A stretch of 64,000 nt of DNA from Thalassobaculum fulvum (GCF_014652915.1 NZ_BMZS01000005.1:124001-188000), one strand, 5' to 3'; numbered from the stretch's first letter, positions 33,123 through 42,030 are shown. The notes: generated from the letters alone by a model not told the origin. Program-made: numbers and translations.

Positions 33123-34664
33123 ATGCAACAGTATCCAGGAGCCTCCGCATTGGACGAGTGGTCGGGTGCGCGAAAGTTTATCGTTCAGAGTCTTAATGAT
33201 ACGACGCTCGTCTCCCGGTACGTCCTGAGACTATTTTTCATGGCACGGGGGGAAGGTCCGCAGTTCAGGGACCTTCTTCGTTTTGTGTTCCTGAGCGTTG
33301 GAGAGGCGGCGGGATTCGAATATCTATTGGCATATCAGCTGGCGAACACGGCCGAACGTTTCGACTCCAGATACAGTGACTCCTGTGGTCTTGCTCGAGG
33401 GAACTATCCGCTGATCTCGGCCTGGATCGCCCAATGCTTCGTCGAAGACGATCTGGCCATGCCGCCGGTTTCCAGCCCCCAAGGCATAGCGTTAGCGGAT
33501 CGGATTCTGGATGGGGCGGAGGGCCACCTGAGAAGTATTCGCGCGCATGCGGAGGCCGACAGGGTGGGCGCTCTCCGGGCGATGATCGACGCCAACTTCG
33601 CCGAAGCCGAGGCGCGCTGGATATTGGCGCCGAGCTTCCTCTCCCATGTCGGGCATCTGGTCTACGCGGCCGTCCTGGTGGAGATGCAGCGACGCGGCCG
33701 GCTCGCTGCTCGGGAGGTCGGCATCCTGCCCGGCGCGTCGCACAACCGGTATCTGCGGCAATCGCTGGAGCCTTATGTCGTCCCGGACATCCCGCCGAAC
33801 GTGTCCTATGTCGAATCGATCAGCGCGCGAAAGCGTCACCTCACGACCGATCGCACCTGGCGGACGATGAGCGAACTGGTGTCCGAGGCGACGGAGATCT
33901 GGTCCGGCGACCGGCCCTTTGCAGAGATCGATGCGGAAACCCGGCAGCGCGGTGACGCCGCACTGGCCGCGCTCGGCGTGCCGCCCGACGCGCCGATCGT
34001 AACGCTTCATGTCCGGGAGGCGGGCTACAACAGCGCGATCGCCGACACGATGAGCCTGCGCGACGCTCGGATCGCCGACTACAGGGAGGCGATCGCCGTA
34101 CTCGCCGCCCGTGGCCTCCGGGTGGTTCGGCTCGGCGACCCCAGCATGACGCCGGCGGAGCCACAGGAGGGGCTGGTCGACTATCCGTTCACCGCGGCGA
34201 AGTCCGACTGGATGGACATCTACCTGGCGGCGCGGTGCCGGTTCCACATCGGGACCTCCTCCGGAATGTCCTTCGTGCCGCTTGCCTTCGGGCGGCCGGT
34301 CCTGTTCACGAACTGGATCACCATGGCGCACGTGGTCTGTGCCTCCAGTGTCGTGACTCTGCCCAAGCTGCTGCTCGATGCCGACGGCGCGATCGTGCCG
34401 CTGGCCGACTACTGCGGAGTCCATGGCCATCTGCTGGAACGCAGCGACGCTGACCTGTACGGCCTGACGTTCCGGGACAGCGCGCCTGAGGACATCGCCG
34501 AGGCGGCCCGCCTGATGGACGACGGAACTGACCTCGATACCGGCCGGTTGCGCCTGCCAGCGCGCCTCTTCAAGGCGTCGCAGGCGGTGTTTGCAGCCTC
34601 TCCGCTGAAGTCCCGTCCGCAGATCGCACCGGGGTTCTGGCGGCGTTACTACACCGGCGCTTGA
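33123..34664 (+). CDS. TIGR04372-type glycosyltransferase
   Basis: A 513-residue protein. Its C-terminal 270 residues carry the TIGR04372 pattern: VTLHVREAGYNS, a DYREAIAVLAARGLRVVRLG stretch, KSDWMDIYLAARCRFHIGTS and the following FVPLAFGRPVLFTNW. Such proteins are putative glycosyltransferases of surface-glycan loci. The N-terminal 200 residues are helical, and the first 400 nt are noticeably less GC-rich than neighbouring genes, hinting at acquisition. The start used has AGAAGG 5 nt upstream; ATGs at 33102 and 33108 are alternatives. Its 3' end overlaps the convergent FkbM gene by 16 nt. Confidence 0.82.
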   Translation: MQQYPGASALDEWSGARKFIVQSLNDTTLVSRYVLRLFFMARGEGPQFRDLLRFVFLSVGEAAGFEYLLAYQLANTAERFDSRYSDSCGLARGNYPLISAWIAQCFVEDDLAMPPVSSPQGIALADRILDGAEGHLRSIRAHAEADRVGALRAMIDANFAEAEARWILAPSFLSHVGHLVYAAVLVEMQRRGRLAAREVGILPGASHNRYLRQSLEPYVVPDIPPNVSYVESISARKRHLTTDRTWRTMSELVSEATEIWSGDRPFAEIDAETRQRGDAALAALGVPPDAPIVTLHVREAGYNSAIADTMSLRDARIADYREAIAVLAARGLRVVRLGDPSMTPAEPQEGLVDYPFTAAKSDWMDIYLAARCRFHIGTSSGMSFVPLAFGRPVLFTNWITMAHVVCASSVVTLPKLLLDADGAIVPLADYCGVHGHLLERSDADLYGLTFRDSAPEDIAEAARLMDDGTDLDTGRLRLPARLFKASQAVFAASPLKSRPQIAPGFWRRYYTGA

Positions 34665-35674
34665 GCGCCCCGCGGCTCGAACACCAGCTTCGGGTTCGGG
34701 TCGTTCGGGTCCGGGGTGACCTCGGTCATGTCCGAGATCGGGCGCAGGCCGTCGTCGGTCAGCTGGTAGCGGTGCCAGCGTCCGACGGGGAATGCCGCGA
34801 GGAGCTGGTCGGCCGAGCCGCCGTAGTTGGCGACCAGGTGGGGGTGGAACTCGACGACGAAGCGGGTGTGCTCCTCGGCGATGATCCGACGAGCGCCGTC
34901 GACGACCGCGATCTCGTGGCCCTCGACGTCGACCTTGACGACAGCCGGCCAGCGGCCGTCCCGGCCGAACGCGTCGTCGAGCGCGATCATCGGCACGAAG
35001 TCGTCGGCCACCGATCGCGGATCCTCGCTGGTGATGCTGCGGGCCGGCGCCGTGAAGCCGGCGCCCGGCGACACGTCCATCCTCGGGATCGCGCCGAGCC
35101 CGCCGCGGTCGGAGGCTCCGGCGTGCAGAGCGCGCAGGGTGTCGAACCCGTTGATGGTGGCGAGCTGTTCGATCAGCGGGATCAGTTCGCGCTGGATCTC
35201 GATCGCGAACACCGTCGCCCCGCCGGCGGCCGCGAACGCGCCGATGTAGCCGACATGGGCGCCGATATCGACGAACACGTCGCCGGGACCAAGCCGGGCG
35301 CAGACATAGTCGATCAGCGCCTTCTCGTAGCCGCCGCCGTAGCCGTCGGCCATCGTCTTGAAGGCCACGGCGCCGGGATCGCCGAGCGGGATCAGGATTT
35401 CGCGGCCGTTCGGGGCGGTCACGCTCCAGGTCTGGGTCTTGCCGTAGCGCGCCGCCCGCTTGCGCAGCAGCGCGGCGAGCTGGGTCAGGCGCGCCATGAA
35501 GTAGCGCGGTCCATCGGCGCCGGGCAGGGTCGCCGCGCGGCACAGTACGCGGACCACATGATTGAACTCGGCGCGTGCGAACGGCGGCCAGACCGAAGCC
35601 ATCAGGGCGGCCGGATCGGACGGCGTCTGCACGGCATGGCATCGGGCCTCGGCCTTCGACTTGAAAACGCGCAT
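34649..35674 (-). CDS. FkbM-family methyltransferase (paralogue 2)
   Basis: A 341-residue methyltransferase closely resembling the protein at 29205-30248 throughout, including the N-terminal KSKAEARCHAVQ, ARYGKTQTWSVTAPNGREI, motif I DVFVDIGAHVGYIGAF and VVKVDVEGHEIAVVDGA. The C-terminal PNDPNPKLVFEP is also shared. It is expected to O-methylate a surface sugar. GGAGCAGG precedes the ATG. It follows a third FkbM gene by 55 nt on the same strand, and its last 16 nt overlap the convergent glycosyltransferase gene. Confidence 0.9.
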   Translation of the reverse strand: MRVFKSKAEARCHAVQTPSDPAALMASVWPPFARAEFNHVVRVLCRAATLPGADGPRYFMARLTQLAALLRKRAARYGKTQTWSVTAPNGREILIPLGDPGAVAFKTMADGYGGGYEKALIDYVCARLGPGDVFVDIGAHVGYIGAFAAAGGATVFAIEIQRELIPLIEQLATINGFDTLRALHAGASDRGGLGAIPRMDVSPGAGFTAPARSITSEDPRSVADDFVPMIALDDAFGRDGRWPAVVKVDVEGHEIAVVDGARRIIAEEHTRFVVEFHPHLVANYGGSADQLLAAFPVGRWHRYQLTDDGLRPISDMTEVTPDPNDPNPKLVFEPRGAQAPV

Positions 35675-35729
35675 GCCTGCTCCGTTTGCATCCAGCTCCG
35701 CCCGGAAGACTAGCAGCGGTGGCAGTACC

Positions 35730-36752
35730 CTACGAGCCCGGCGGGCAGAACAGCAGCTTGATGTTCTCGACGTCGGGGTCGTAGGCGAAGTCGCGGCCCG
35801 ACGGATCGATCGGCCGGCGGGTGCCGTCGTCCGCCAGCACCTCCTGCCTCCAGTCCGGCGGAAACACCGTCAGGATCTCCTCCGGCTTGTGGCCGAACGC
35901 GCCGACCAGATGCGGGTGGAACTCCAGCAGGAACCGGGTGCGGCCGCCGGCGATCAGGTTCCGCGCGCCCTTCAGGGCCTCGAACTCGTAGCCCTCGATG
36001 TCGATCTTGATCAGGTCGGGGACGACGCCCTCGCGGGCGAACACGGTGTCGAGCCTCACGCTCAGAACCGGGTCGTACAGCGCCTTGTCGATCGCATTCG
36101 GCGGCGGGGCGGTGATCGGGTCCTCGACCCGCAGGCCCGGAGTCGGGTCGAAGCGCACGTTGAAGATCAGCCCGTCGTAGTTGCCGACCGCGGCATTGAG
36201 CACGTGCGCCCTGTCCAGCCGGTTGGCCCACAGGTTGCGCTTCACCTCCAGCAGCAGGTCGGGGTGCATCTCGAAGGCGATGACCCGGGCGCCGGCGGCG
36301 CCAAGGATCGTCGTGTAGTAGCCGACATGGGCGCCGACATCGGCGACCAGCGAGCCCTTGCGGCCCTCCTCGACCAGATAGCGCAGCACGCCCGGCTCGT
36401 AGCCGGCGCCCTCGCGGTCCAGCAGCGCCAGGAAGGCGCGGGCCGCGCCAGTGGCCGTACTGAACCTGAGCGATCCGACCCCGGGGATGTCGCGGGTCTC
36501 GAACGGCCCGGTCTGCTGGGCGACGGCGTCGCGGTGCCGGAAGGTCTTGTCGATTCTCGAAAGCATGCTGCGCTGCCGGCGGATCGAGTCGGCCGGAAGC
36601 CCCAGGACCTCCAGCCAGCGCAGCACGGTGAGCGACCGGGCGATGTCGGCGCGCGAGGCGGCGAACTGCAGCAGCGACGCGAGCGCCATGGGATGCGCCG
36701 GCTGCGACGCGACGGCCGCCAGGACATCGGGCAACTTCGGTGGGGTCGTCAT
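35730..36752 (-). CDS. FkbM-family methyltransferase, divergent type
   Basis: A 340-residue methyltransferase whose FkbM core (LVADVGAHVGYYTTILGAAG, VIAFEMHPDLLLEVKRNL, LIKIDIEGYEFEALKGA, LLEFHPHLVGAFG) is clear. Its N-terminal 115 residues are unrelated to those of the two paralogues. It probably methylates a different hydroxyl of the same glycan. It is the first gene of a two-gene minus-strand unit and is divergent from the carbamoylase gene, with about 100 nt between starts. Confidence 0.9.
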   Translation of the reverse strand: MTTPPKLPDVLAAVASQPAHPMALASLLQFAASRADIARSLTVLRWLEVLGLPADSIRRQRSMLSRIDKTFRHRDAVAQQTGPFETRDIPGVGSLRFSTATGAARAFLALLDREGAGYEPGVLRYLVEEGRKGSLVADVGAHVGYYTTILGAAGARVIAFEMHPDLLLEVKRNLWANRLDRAHVLNAAVGNYDGLIFNVRFDPTPGLRVEDPITAPPPNAIDKALYDPVLSVRLDTVFAREGVVPDLIKIDIEGYEFEALKGARNLIAGGRTRFLLEFHPHLVGAFGHKPEEILTVFPPDWRQEVLADDGTRRPIDPSGRDFAYDPDVENIKLLFCPPGS

Positions 36753-36856
36753 ACGCAGATACTCCGTCGCCGAACGATCGCCGACCCTTCACCGCTGGCC
36801 GGTGGCGCCCTAGAGTACCCAACCGGATCGTATCAGCACACGAGGGATCGGACTCC

Positions 36857-37789
36857 ATGAGCCGCATCATCAACGTCGGCGCCGCCCAGCTCGGCCCGAT
36901 CGCCCCCGAGGAAAGCCGCGTCAGCGCCGTCAACCGCATGATCGAGCTGCTGAAGCAGGCCAAGGACCGCGGCGTGAAGCTGGTGGTCTTCCCCGAGCTC
37001 GCGCTCACCACCTTCTTCCCGCGCTACTACGAGGAAGACATCTCGCGCATGGATCACCACTTCGAGCGCGGCGACATGCCGACGCCGGAGACCCGCCCGC
37101 TGTTCGAGAAGGCCAAGGAGTACGGCATCGGCTTCTACCTCGGCTATGCCGAGCTGACCGAGGACGGCCACCGCTTCAACACCTCGATCCTGGTCGACGA
37201 CACCGGCAGGATCGTCGGCAAGTACCGCAAGGTGCACCTGCCGGGCCATGCCGAGTACGACGGCAAGCGGCCGTGGCAGCACCTGGAGAAGCGCTACTTC
37301 GAGCCGGGCGACCTCGGCTTCCCGGTGTGGCGCTCGATGGGCGGCATCATGGGCATGTGCATCTGCAACGACCGGCGCTGGCCCGAGACCTACCGGGTGA
37401 TGTCGCTGAAGGGCGTCGAGATCGTCATGCTCGGCTACAACACGCCCGACGTGAACACCTCGGCGCCGGAGCCGAACCATCTCCGGATGTTCCACAACCA
37501 CCTGGTCATGCAGGCCAGCGCCTACCAGAACTCGTGCTTCGTGGTGGCGACCGCCAAGGCCGGCATCGAGGACGGCTGCATGCTGATCGGCGGCTCCTGC
37601 ATCGTCCAGCCGTCCGGCGAGATGGTGGCCCTGGCCTCGACCGTCGGCGACGAGCTGATCACCTACGCCTGCGACCTCGACCTCGCGAAGATGGGCAAGG
37701 AGACGGTGTTCAACTTCGCCAAGCACCGCCGGATCGAGCACTACGGCATCATCACCGAGCAGACCGGGGTGGTCGAGCCGGCGGAGTAG
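36857..37789 (+). CDS. N-carbamoyl-D-amino-acid hydrolase
   Basis: A 310-residue nitrilase-superfamily enzyme. The catalytic triad is E47 (VVFPELAL), K125 (YRKVHLPG) and C170 (MCICNDRRWPE). The last motif and the 300-310-residue length match Agrobacterium D-carbamoylase. It hydrolyses N-carbamoyl-D-amino acids to the free amino acid, ammonia and CO2 in the cytoplasm. It pairs functionally with the hydantoinase at 31574-33034, although four unrelated genes separate them. GAGGGATCGG precedes the ATG. A palindromic repeat follows its 3' end. Confidence 0.92.
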   Translation: MSRIINVGAAQLGPIAPEESRVSAVNRMIELLKQAKDRGVKLVVFPELALTTFFPRYYEEDISRMDHHFERGDMPTPETRPLFEKAKEYGIGFYLGYAELTEDGHRFNTSILVDDTGRIVGKYRKVHLPGHAEYDGKRPWQHLEKRYFEPGDLGFPVWRSMGGIMGMCICNDRRWPETYRVMSLKGVEIVMLGYNTPDVNTSAPEPNHLRMFHNHLVMQASAYQNSCFVVATAKAGIEDGCMLIGGSCIVQPSGEMVALASTVGDELITYACDLDLAKMGKETVFNFAKHRRIEHYGIITEQTGVVEPAE

Positions 37790-37822
37790 CTGCGGCCGAG
37801 TGGCCCGTCGGACATCGGCGGT

Positions 37823-37916
37823 TAGGTCCCGGCTCGCGCTGCGCACGGCCGGGATGAGGTCTTGTTGAGTTCCTCATCCCGGCCGTAGCGGCGGAGCCGT
37901 GGAGAGCCGGGACCTA
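37823..37916. repeat. Dispersed palindromic repeat, copy C
   Basis: Arms TAGGTCCCGGCTC at 37823-37835 and GAGCCGGGACCTA at 37904-37916 enclose GGCCGGGATGAGG and CCTCATCCCGGCC. It lies between convergent genes (carbamoylase and TTC38-like), where the hairpin could also act as a two-way transcription stop. Confidence 0.85.
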
Positions 37917-37930
37917 TCGCGCCAAGCGCC

Positions 37931-39205
37931 TTAAAGCCCCTTCACCGCGTGCGCACCGACCTTCAACGGGCGGCGGACCGACAGCAGCAGGCGGGCCTGG
38001 TCGGCCTTGCCCTGGCGCAGCAGCGCGTTCAGCAGGGCGTACTCGACCAGGTCGCGCTGGGCGCGGCTGCCGCCGATGCGCTCGTGCTGGGACATGGTGA
38101 CCGCCAGGTGGCGCTCGGCCCCGGACCAGTCGCCGGCGGCCATCGCCCCGAAGCCCTCGGCCAGCTCGCGCACCACGTCGCCGGCCGGGCCCTTGGCCTC
38201 GGCCACGATCTTCGCCAGTGCGGTGCCGTTGCCGGCCATGGCGTGGGCGAGAGCGGCGTGCACGTCGGCGAACGCGATCCCGGTGTTCGGGAACAGCCGG
38301 GCGGCGTAGTCGCTGACCTGCTTCCAGCGCCCGGCCGGGACCTCCACGCCGGCCAGCCCGGCCCGGAACAGCAACGCCGCCGAGTCGGTGATCACGTTCA
38401 GCGCCGGCCCCCAGGCCGCACCCGGCGCCACCGCGTCGTCGTACACGCTCCACATGGTGTCGAGATCGCCACGCTCCAGCGCCCACAGCGCCACGTGCCA
38501 GCTGATATGGCAGTGCAGCTGGCCGCCCCGCTCGTAGTCCTGCCGCCAGTCGTCGATGTAGCGGTAGCCGGCCTCGGTCTCGCCGGCCTCGTAGTAGACG
38601 TGGGCGCGGATGTGGGCGCCGTGGGCGTTCCTCGGGTTGAGCGCCATCGAGCGCTCGATGGTGGCGGTCGCCGGACCGGTCTGGCCGGCCTCGACCTGGG
38701 CGAAGGCATGCTGGCCGAGCAGCCACCAGTCGTCGCCGTAATGCGGGACCAGCGAGCTGGTAAAGGCGAGCTGCTCGGCCTCGCGGCCGGGCTGGCCGCT
38801 GAACCCGATCATCCCGAACACGCCGCAGCAGGTCTGGGCGACCAGGGCGTCGCGCGGGTGCTCCATCATGTGCGCGCGGATCGCCTTGTAGGCGGCCGGC
38901 CCCTGGCCGGAGACCAGCAGCGACAAGGCCTCGACATGCGCCGCCTCGCGCCCGGACAGCCTGCTGGCCAGCGCCTGGGCCGCCGCCATCGCCGGCTTCG
39001 GGTCGTCGCCCTTGCCCATGGCCTGGCGGGCGCGGGCCAGCGCCATGTGGCCGAGCGCGAAGCCCTCGTCGGCGGCGATCGCGGCCTCGAACGCGTCCTC
39101 GACGCCCGGTTGGGCGGCCAGGAAGCGGTCGACGCCGGCGACATAGGCGTCGCGCGCGGCTTCTGAGGAGGTGGAGAGGGCGTTTCCGTAGCGGTCCTGG
39201 AGCAT
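37931..39205 (-). CDS. TTC38-like tetratricopeptide protein
   Basis: A 424-residue helical-repeat protein matching the TTC38 family: early ARDAYVAGVDRFLAAQPG, then repeated TPR-like pairs (AAIAADEGFALGHMALARAR, MALNPRNAHGAHIRAHVYYE) and the conserved WHVALWALERGD segment. There is no signal peptide, so it is cytoplasmic and probably acts in protein interactions. The biochemical role of the family is unknown. Confidence 0.87.
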   Translation of the reverse strand: MLQDRYGNALSTSSEAARDAYVAGVDRFLAAQPGVEDAFEAAIAADEGFALGHMALARARQAMGKGDDPKPAMAAAQALASRLSGREAAHVEALSLLVSGQGPAAYKAIRAHMMEHPRDALVAQTCCGVFGMIGFSGQPGREAEQLAFTSSLVPHYGDDWWLLGQHAFAQVEAGQTGPATATIERSMALNPRNAHGAHIRAHVYYEAGETEAGYRYIDDWRQDYERGGQLHCHISWHVALWALERGDLDTMWSVYDDAVAPGAAWGPALNVITDSAALLFRAGLAGVEVPAGRWKQVSDYAARLFPNTGIAFADVHAALAHAMAGNGTALAKIVAEAKGPAGDVVRELAEGFGAMAAGDWSGAERHLAVTMSQHERIGGSRAQRDLVEYALLNALLRQGKADQARLLLSVRRPLKVGAHAVKGL

Positions 39206-39287
39206 GACGGCGGTCCGTTCTTGTTGGTGTGCCTACATTGTCAGCACGGCGCACCCGGAACTCAAACGGTTCGCGGCGGCCTGCGAC

Positions 39288-40046
39288 CTAACGGCACGCC
39301 CGGAACATCCCCATGTCCAGGTGGAAGTGGTCGCGGTGGGCGGCGTTGTAGTCGGGGCCGAGCACCACGCGGAACAGGTCGCAGGCGCCGTCCCGGACCG
39401 CCCGCAGGAACGCCCGCTCTGCCTCGGTGCCGTCGTTCCAGTCGCCGGCCAGCGTGATCCGGCGGCCGTCGGCGAGGCGGAAGCCGGCGATGTCGATGGC
39501 GTTGGCGGTCGCGTGCTCGCTCGGCATGCCGGCCGGACCGCCGCCGATCCGCCGGCAGGAGTAGGTGCCGAGGTGGTCGACCCGGGCGACCGGGCTGCCG
39601 AGGTGTTTCGCGGCGGCCGGGGCCACCACCGCACGCTCCCACAGGTACAGCGCCGCCGCCATCGGGCAGGTCAGGCGCACCGGGGCGGAGTAGGCGACGG
39701 TCGAGCGCGTCACCTCGACCGCGTTCAGGAAGCCGCAGAACTCCCCGGTGCGGCGGCTCGGGACCGGCCGGCTCTGCAGCGCCGACAGGTCCAGCACGCC
39801 CTGGCACTGTGACGGGTCGGCCCGCAGCCGGGCGAGCTGGAAGCCGGTGGCGAGGCCGACCGGCCGCTCCAGGTCGAGGCGGGCGAACGGCAGGTGCTCG
39901 GGCGGGATCGCCGGCAGCCGCAGCAGGGTCAGGCCGACCGCCACCAGCAGCGCCAGCACCAGCAGCGGCAGGACGCTGAGCGTCAGCCAGTGCCCGAGCC
40001 GGCCATGCCGGGGTGCGTCTTCCTGCTGCTCTATGGCCTCCTCCAT
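39288..40046 (-). CDS. Extensin-like C-terminal domain protein
   Basis: A 252-residue protein with one N-terminal membrane helix (about residues 18-42) and a large periplasmic domain of the extensin-like family. It contains RRTGEFCGFLNAVEV, CPMAAALYLWERAVV, TYSCRRIGG and a D/H-rich hydrolase-like stretch, AHRDHFHLDMG. The SEHATANAIDIAGF and HRDHFHLD motifs resemble the metal site of D,D-carboxypeptidase-type peptidoglycan enzymes, so a cell-wall role is likely. The ATG after CGGCGGA is chosen because it places the membrane helix normally. Confidence 0.85.
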   Translation of the reverse strand: MEEAIEQQEDAPRHGRLGHWLTLSVLPLLVLALLVAVGLTLLRLPAIPPEHLPFARLDLERPVGLATGFQLARLRADPSQCQGVLDLSALQSRPVPSRRTGEFCGFLNAVEVTRSTVAYSAPVRLTCPMAAALYLWERAVVAPAAAKHLGSPVARVDHLGTYSCRRIGGGPAGMPSEHATANAIDIAGFRLADGRRITLAGDWNDGTEAERAFLRAVRDGACDLFRVVLGPDYNAAHRDHFHLDMGMFRACR

Positions 40047-40075
40047 TCCGCCGGTTGCCCTCACGGTTCCCGTCG

Positions 40076-40180
40076 TGGGTCCCGGCTCTACTCGGCTTCG
40101 CCGCTCCGGCCGGGATGAGGGGGATTGACGATGCCTTCTGTCCTCATCCCGGCCGCAGCGAAGCGCAGAGCCGGGACCCA
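40076..40180. repeat. Dispersed palindromic repeat, copy D
   Basis: Perfect 14-bp arms, TGGGTCCCGGCTCT at 40076-40089 and AGAGCCGGGACCCA at 40167-40180, enclose GGCCGGGATGAGG and CCTCATCCCGGCC. Here it lies in a divergent promoter region between the extensin-like gene and tlyA, so a terminator role alone cannot explain the family. Confidence 0.88.
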
Positions 40181-40269
40181 TCGCGGGCCTCGGATCCGAC
40201 GGCAGGGATGCTATGGTCCGAACGCGGCCGCCCGGTGGCCGGTTCGTGCCGAGAATGGGACGTGCCCGG

Positions 40270-41022
40270 ATGAAACGACGCCTCGACCAGCTGATCGTCG
40301 ACCGCGGCCTCGCGGAGTCGCGCACCCGCGCCCAGGCGCTGGTGATGGCCGGCCTGGTGTTCTCGGGCGAGCGGCGGCTCGACAAGGCCGGCCAGCAGGT
40401 CGCCGAGGACATCGCCATCGAGGTGCGCGGTCAGGACCACCCCTGGGTGTCGCGCGGCGGGTTGAAGCTGGCACATGCGCTCGAGGAGTTCGCCATCGAC
40501 CCGACCGGAGCGGTGGCGGTCGACGTCGGGGCCTCGACCGGCGGCTTCACCGACGTGCTGCTGACCCATGGCGCCGCCAGGGTCTACGCGGTCGACGTCG
40601 GCCACGGCCAGCTCGCCTGGAAGCTGCGCTCGGACCCGCGCGTGGTGGTGCTGGAGAAGACCAACGCCCGCCACCTGACGGCCGGGCAGATCCCGGAGCC
40701 GGTCGACCTGGTGGTGTGCGACGCCAGCTTCATTTCGCTGAAGACCGTGCTACCGGCGGCGATGGCGCTGGCCAGGCCCGGGGGCCGGCTGGTGGCGCTG
40801 ATCAAGCCGCAGTTCGAGGCCGGGCGCGAGCAGGTCGGCAAGGGCGGGGTGGTGCGCGACCCGGCAGTGCACGAGGCGGTGTGCGCCGACATCCGCGGCT
40901 GGCTCGACGGTGCGTCGGGCGGGGCGATGGCGGGATGGCGGGTCGACGGCCTCACCCGGTCGCCGATCACCGGGCCCGAGGGCAACGTGGAATTCCTGAT
41001 TGCCGCCACGCGGCTGTGCTAG
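40270..41022 (+). CDS. tlyA: TlyA-family rRNA 2'-O-methyltransferase
   Basis: A 250-residue protein: an N-terminal S4 RNA-binding domain (about residues 1-62; RLDQLIVDRGLAESRTRAQ) joined to a Rossmann methyltransferase (motif I VAVDVGASTGGFTDVLL, motif IV VDLVVCDASFISL, and ALIKPQFEAGREQVGKGGV). TlyA enzymes methylate ribose positions of 16S and 23S rRNA; the older name hemolysin A is misleading. The start chosen gives the standard N-terminus. Confidence 0.92.
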   Translation: MKRRLDQLIVDRGLAESRTRAQALVMAGLVFSGERRLDKAGQQVAEDIAIEVRGQDHPWVSRGGLKLAHALEEFAIDPTGAVAVDVGASTGGFTDVLLTHGAARVYAVDVGHGQLAWKLRSDPRVVVLEKTNARHLTAGQIPEPVDLVVCDASFISLKTVLPAAMALARPGGRLVALIKPQFEAGREQVGKGGVVRDPAVHEAVCADIRGWLDGASGGAMAGWRVDGLTRSPITGPEGNVEFLIAATRLC

Positions 41023-41052
41023 GCTCGCGCGCGTGTGGTGCAGGAGAGGGCG

Positions 41053-42030
41053 ATGAGCGACGGTCCGGACAGCTCTGCCGCCGACCGCGAGACCCCGGCG
41101 ATCCCCGCGCTCGGCCTGCCGAAGCCTGCCGGCCTTGCCGCCGGGCCGGCCGCCGCCGGCCAGGCCTCGCCGTCGCTCGCCCGTCTCAACGACATGGTCG
41201 TGGTCACCCTCGGCGCGGTCCAGCGCGACTGGCTGCGCGGGCTGTACCATGCCCGGCCGACCGGCGACGGTAGCGGCGACCTGGTCGACCGCGCCGCCGA
41301 ACGCACCGACCATGTCGAGCTGCGCCGGCAGATCAACATCGAGGCCGTCCTGCAGCGCGCCCTGCGCATCCTGCCGGAGACCGTGGACGAGGGGACGCCG
41401 GACCTGGACTGGGCCGCGCGGTTCTTCAATGCGGTGTCGGACACCGCCGACGTCGAGTTCTCGCGGCTGTGGGCGCGGCTGCTGGTCATCGAGGTCCGGC
41501 GCCCGGGTGCGGTGCCGTCGAACACCCTGCAGCGGCTGCCGGGGTTGTCGAAGGAGGCGCTGCGGCTGTTCAGCCGGTTCGCGGCCTTCGCGATCAGCAA
41601 CTTCGTCATCCGGCTGGAGCAGGAGTTCTTCGACCGCAAGGACGTCACCGGCGACCAGATCCTGCTGCTGGAGGAGTACGGGCTGGTGCGGACCAACCGC
41701 GACCTGAACCGGGTGTTCCAGAGCCAGCGCAGCGACCGGTTCTCGACCAACCTGCTGTATGCCGACAAGGCGCTCAGGATCACCCACGACGACCCGGGCA
41801 AGCAGCTCAGCCTGCCGTGCTACCGGCTTACCGAGGCCGGCACCACGCTCGCCCGTGCGCTGTTCGAGGAGGGCGAGATCCGGGCCGACACCGACTACAT
41901 CGTCGAGATCGTGCGCACCGTGCAGCGCCAGGGCTTCCACACCGCCCAGGCCGACATCCTGGAACGCTCGGACGAGCAGATCGTCTCCAAGCACTCGCCG
42001 TTCTGCGACATCGCGGTGCTGCGGCGCTGA
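41053..42030 (+). CDS. DUF2806-family protein
   Basis: A 325-residue cytoplasmic protein. The central segment shows the DUF2806/TIGR03899 pattern: HVELRRQINIEAVLQRALRI, a DWAARFFNAVSDTADVEFSR stretch, and LWARLLVIEVRRPG. A C-terminal half is probably winged-helix-like. Function is unknown. GCAGGAGAGG lies immediately upstream of the ATG. It follows tlyA by 30 nt and may be co-transcribed. Confidence 0.8.
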   Translation: MSDGPDSSAADRETPAIPALGLPKPAGLAAGPAAAGQASPSLARLNDMVVVTLGAVQRDWLRGLYHARPTGDGSGDLVDRAAERTDHVELRRQINIEAVLQRALRILPETVDEGTPDLDWAARFFNAVSDTADVEFSRLWARLLVIEVRRPGAVPSNTLQRLPGLSKEALRLFSRFAAFAISNFVIRLEQEFFDRKDVTGDQILLLEEYGLVRTNRDLNRVFQSQRSDRFSTNLLYADKALRITHDDPGKQLSLPCYRLTEAGTTLARALFEEGEIRADTDYIVEIVRTVQRQGFHTAQADILERSDEQIVSKHSPFCDIAVLRR

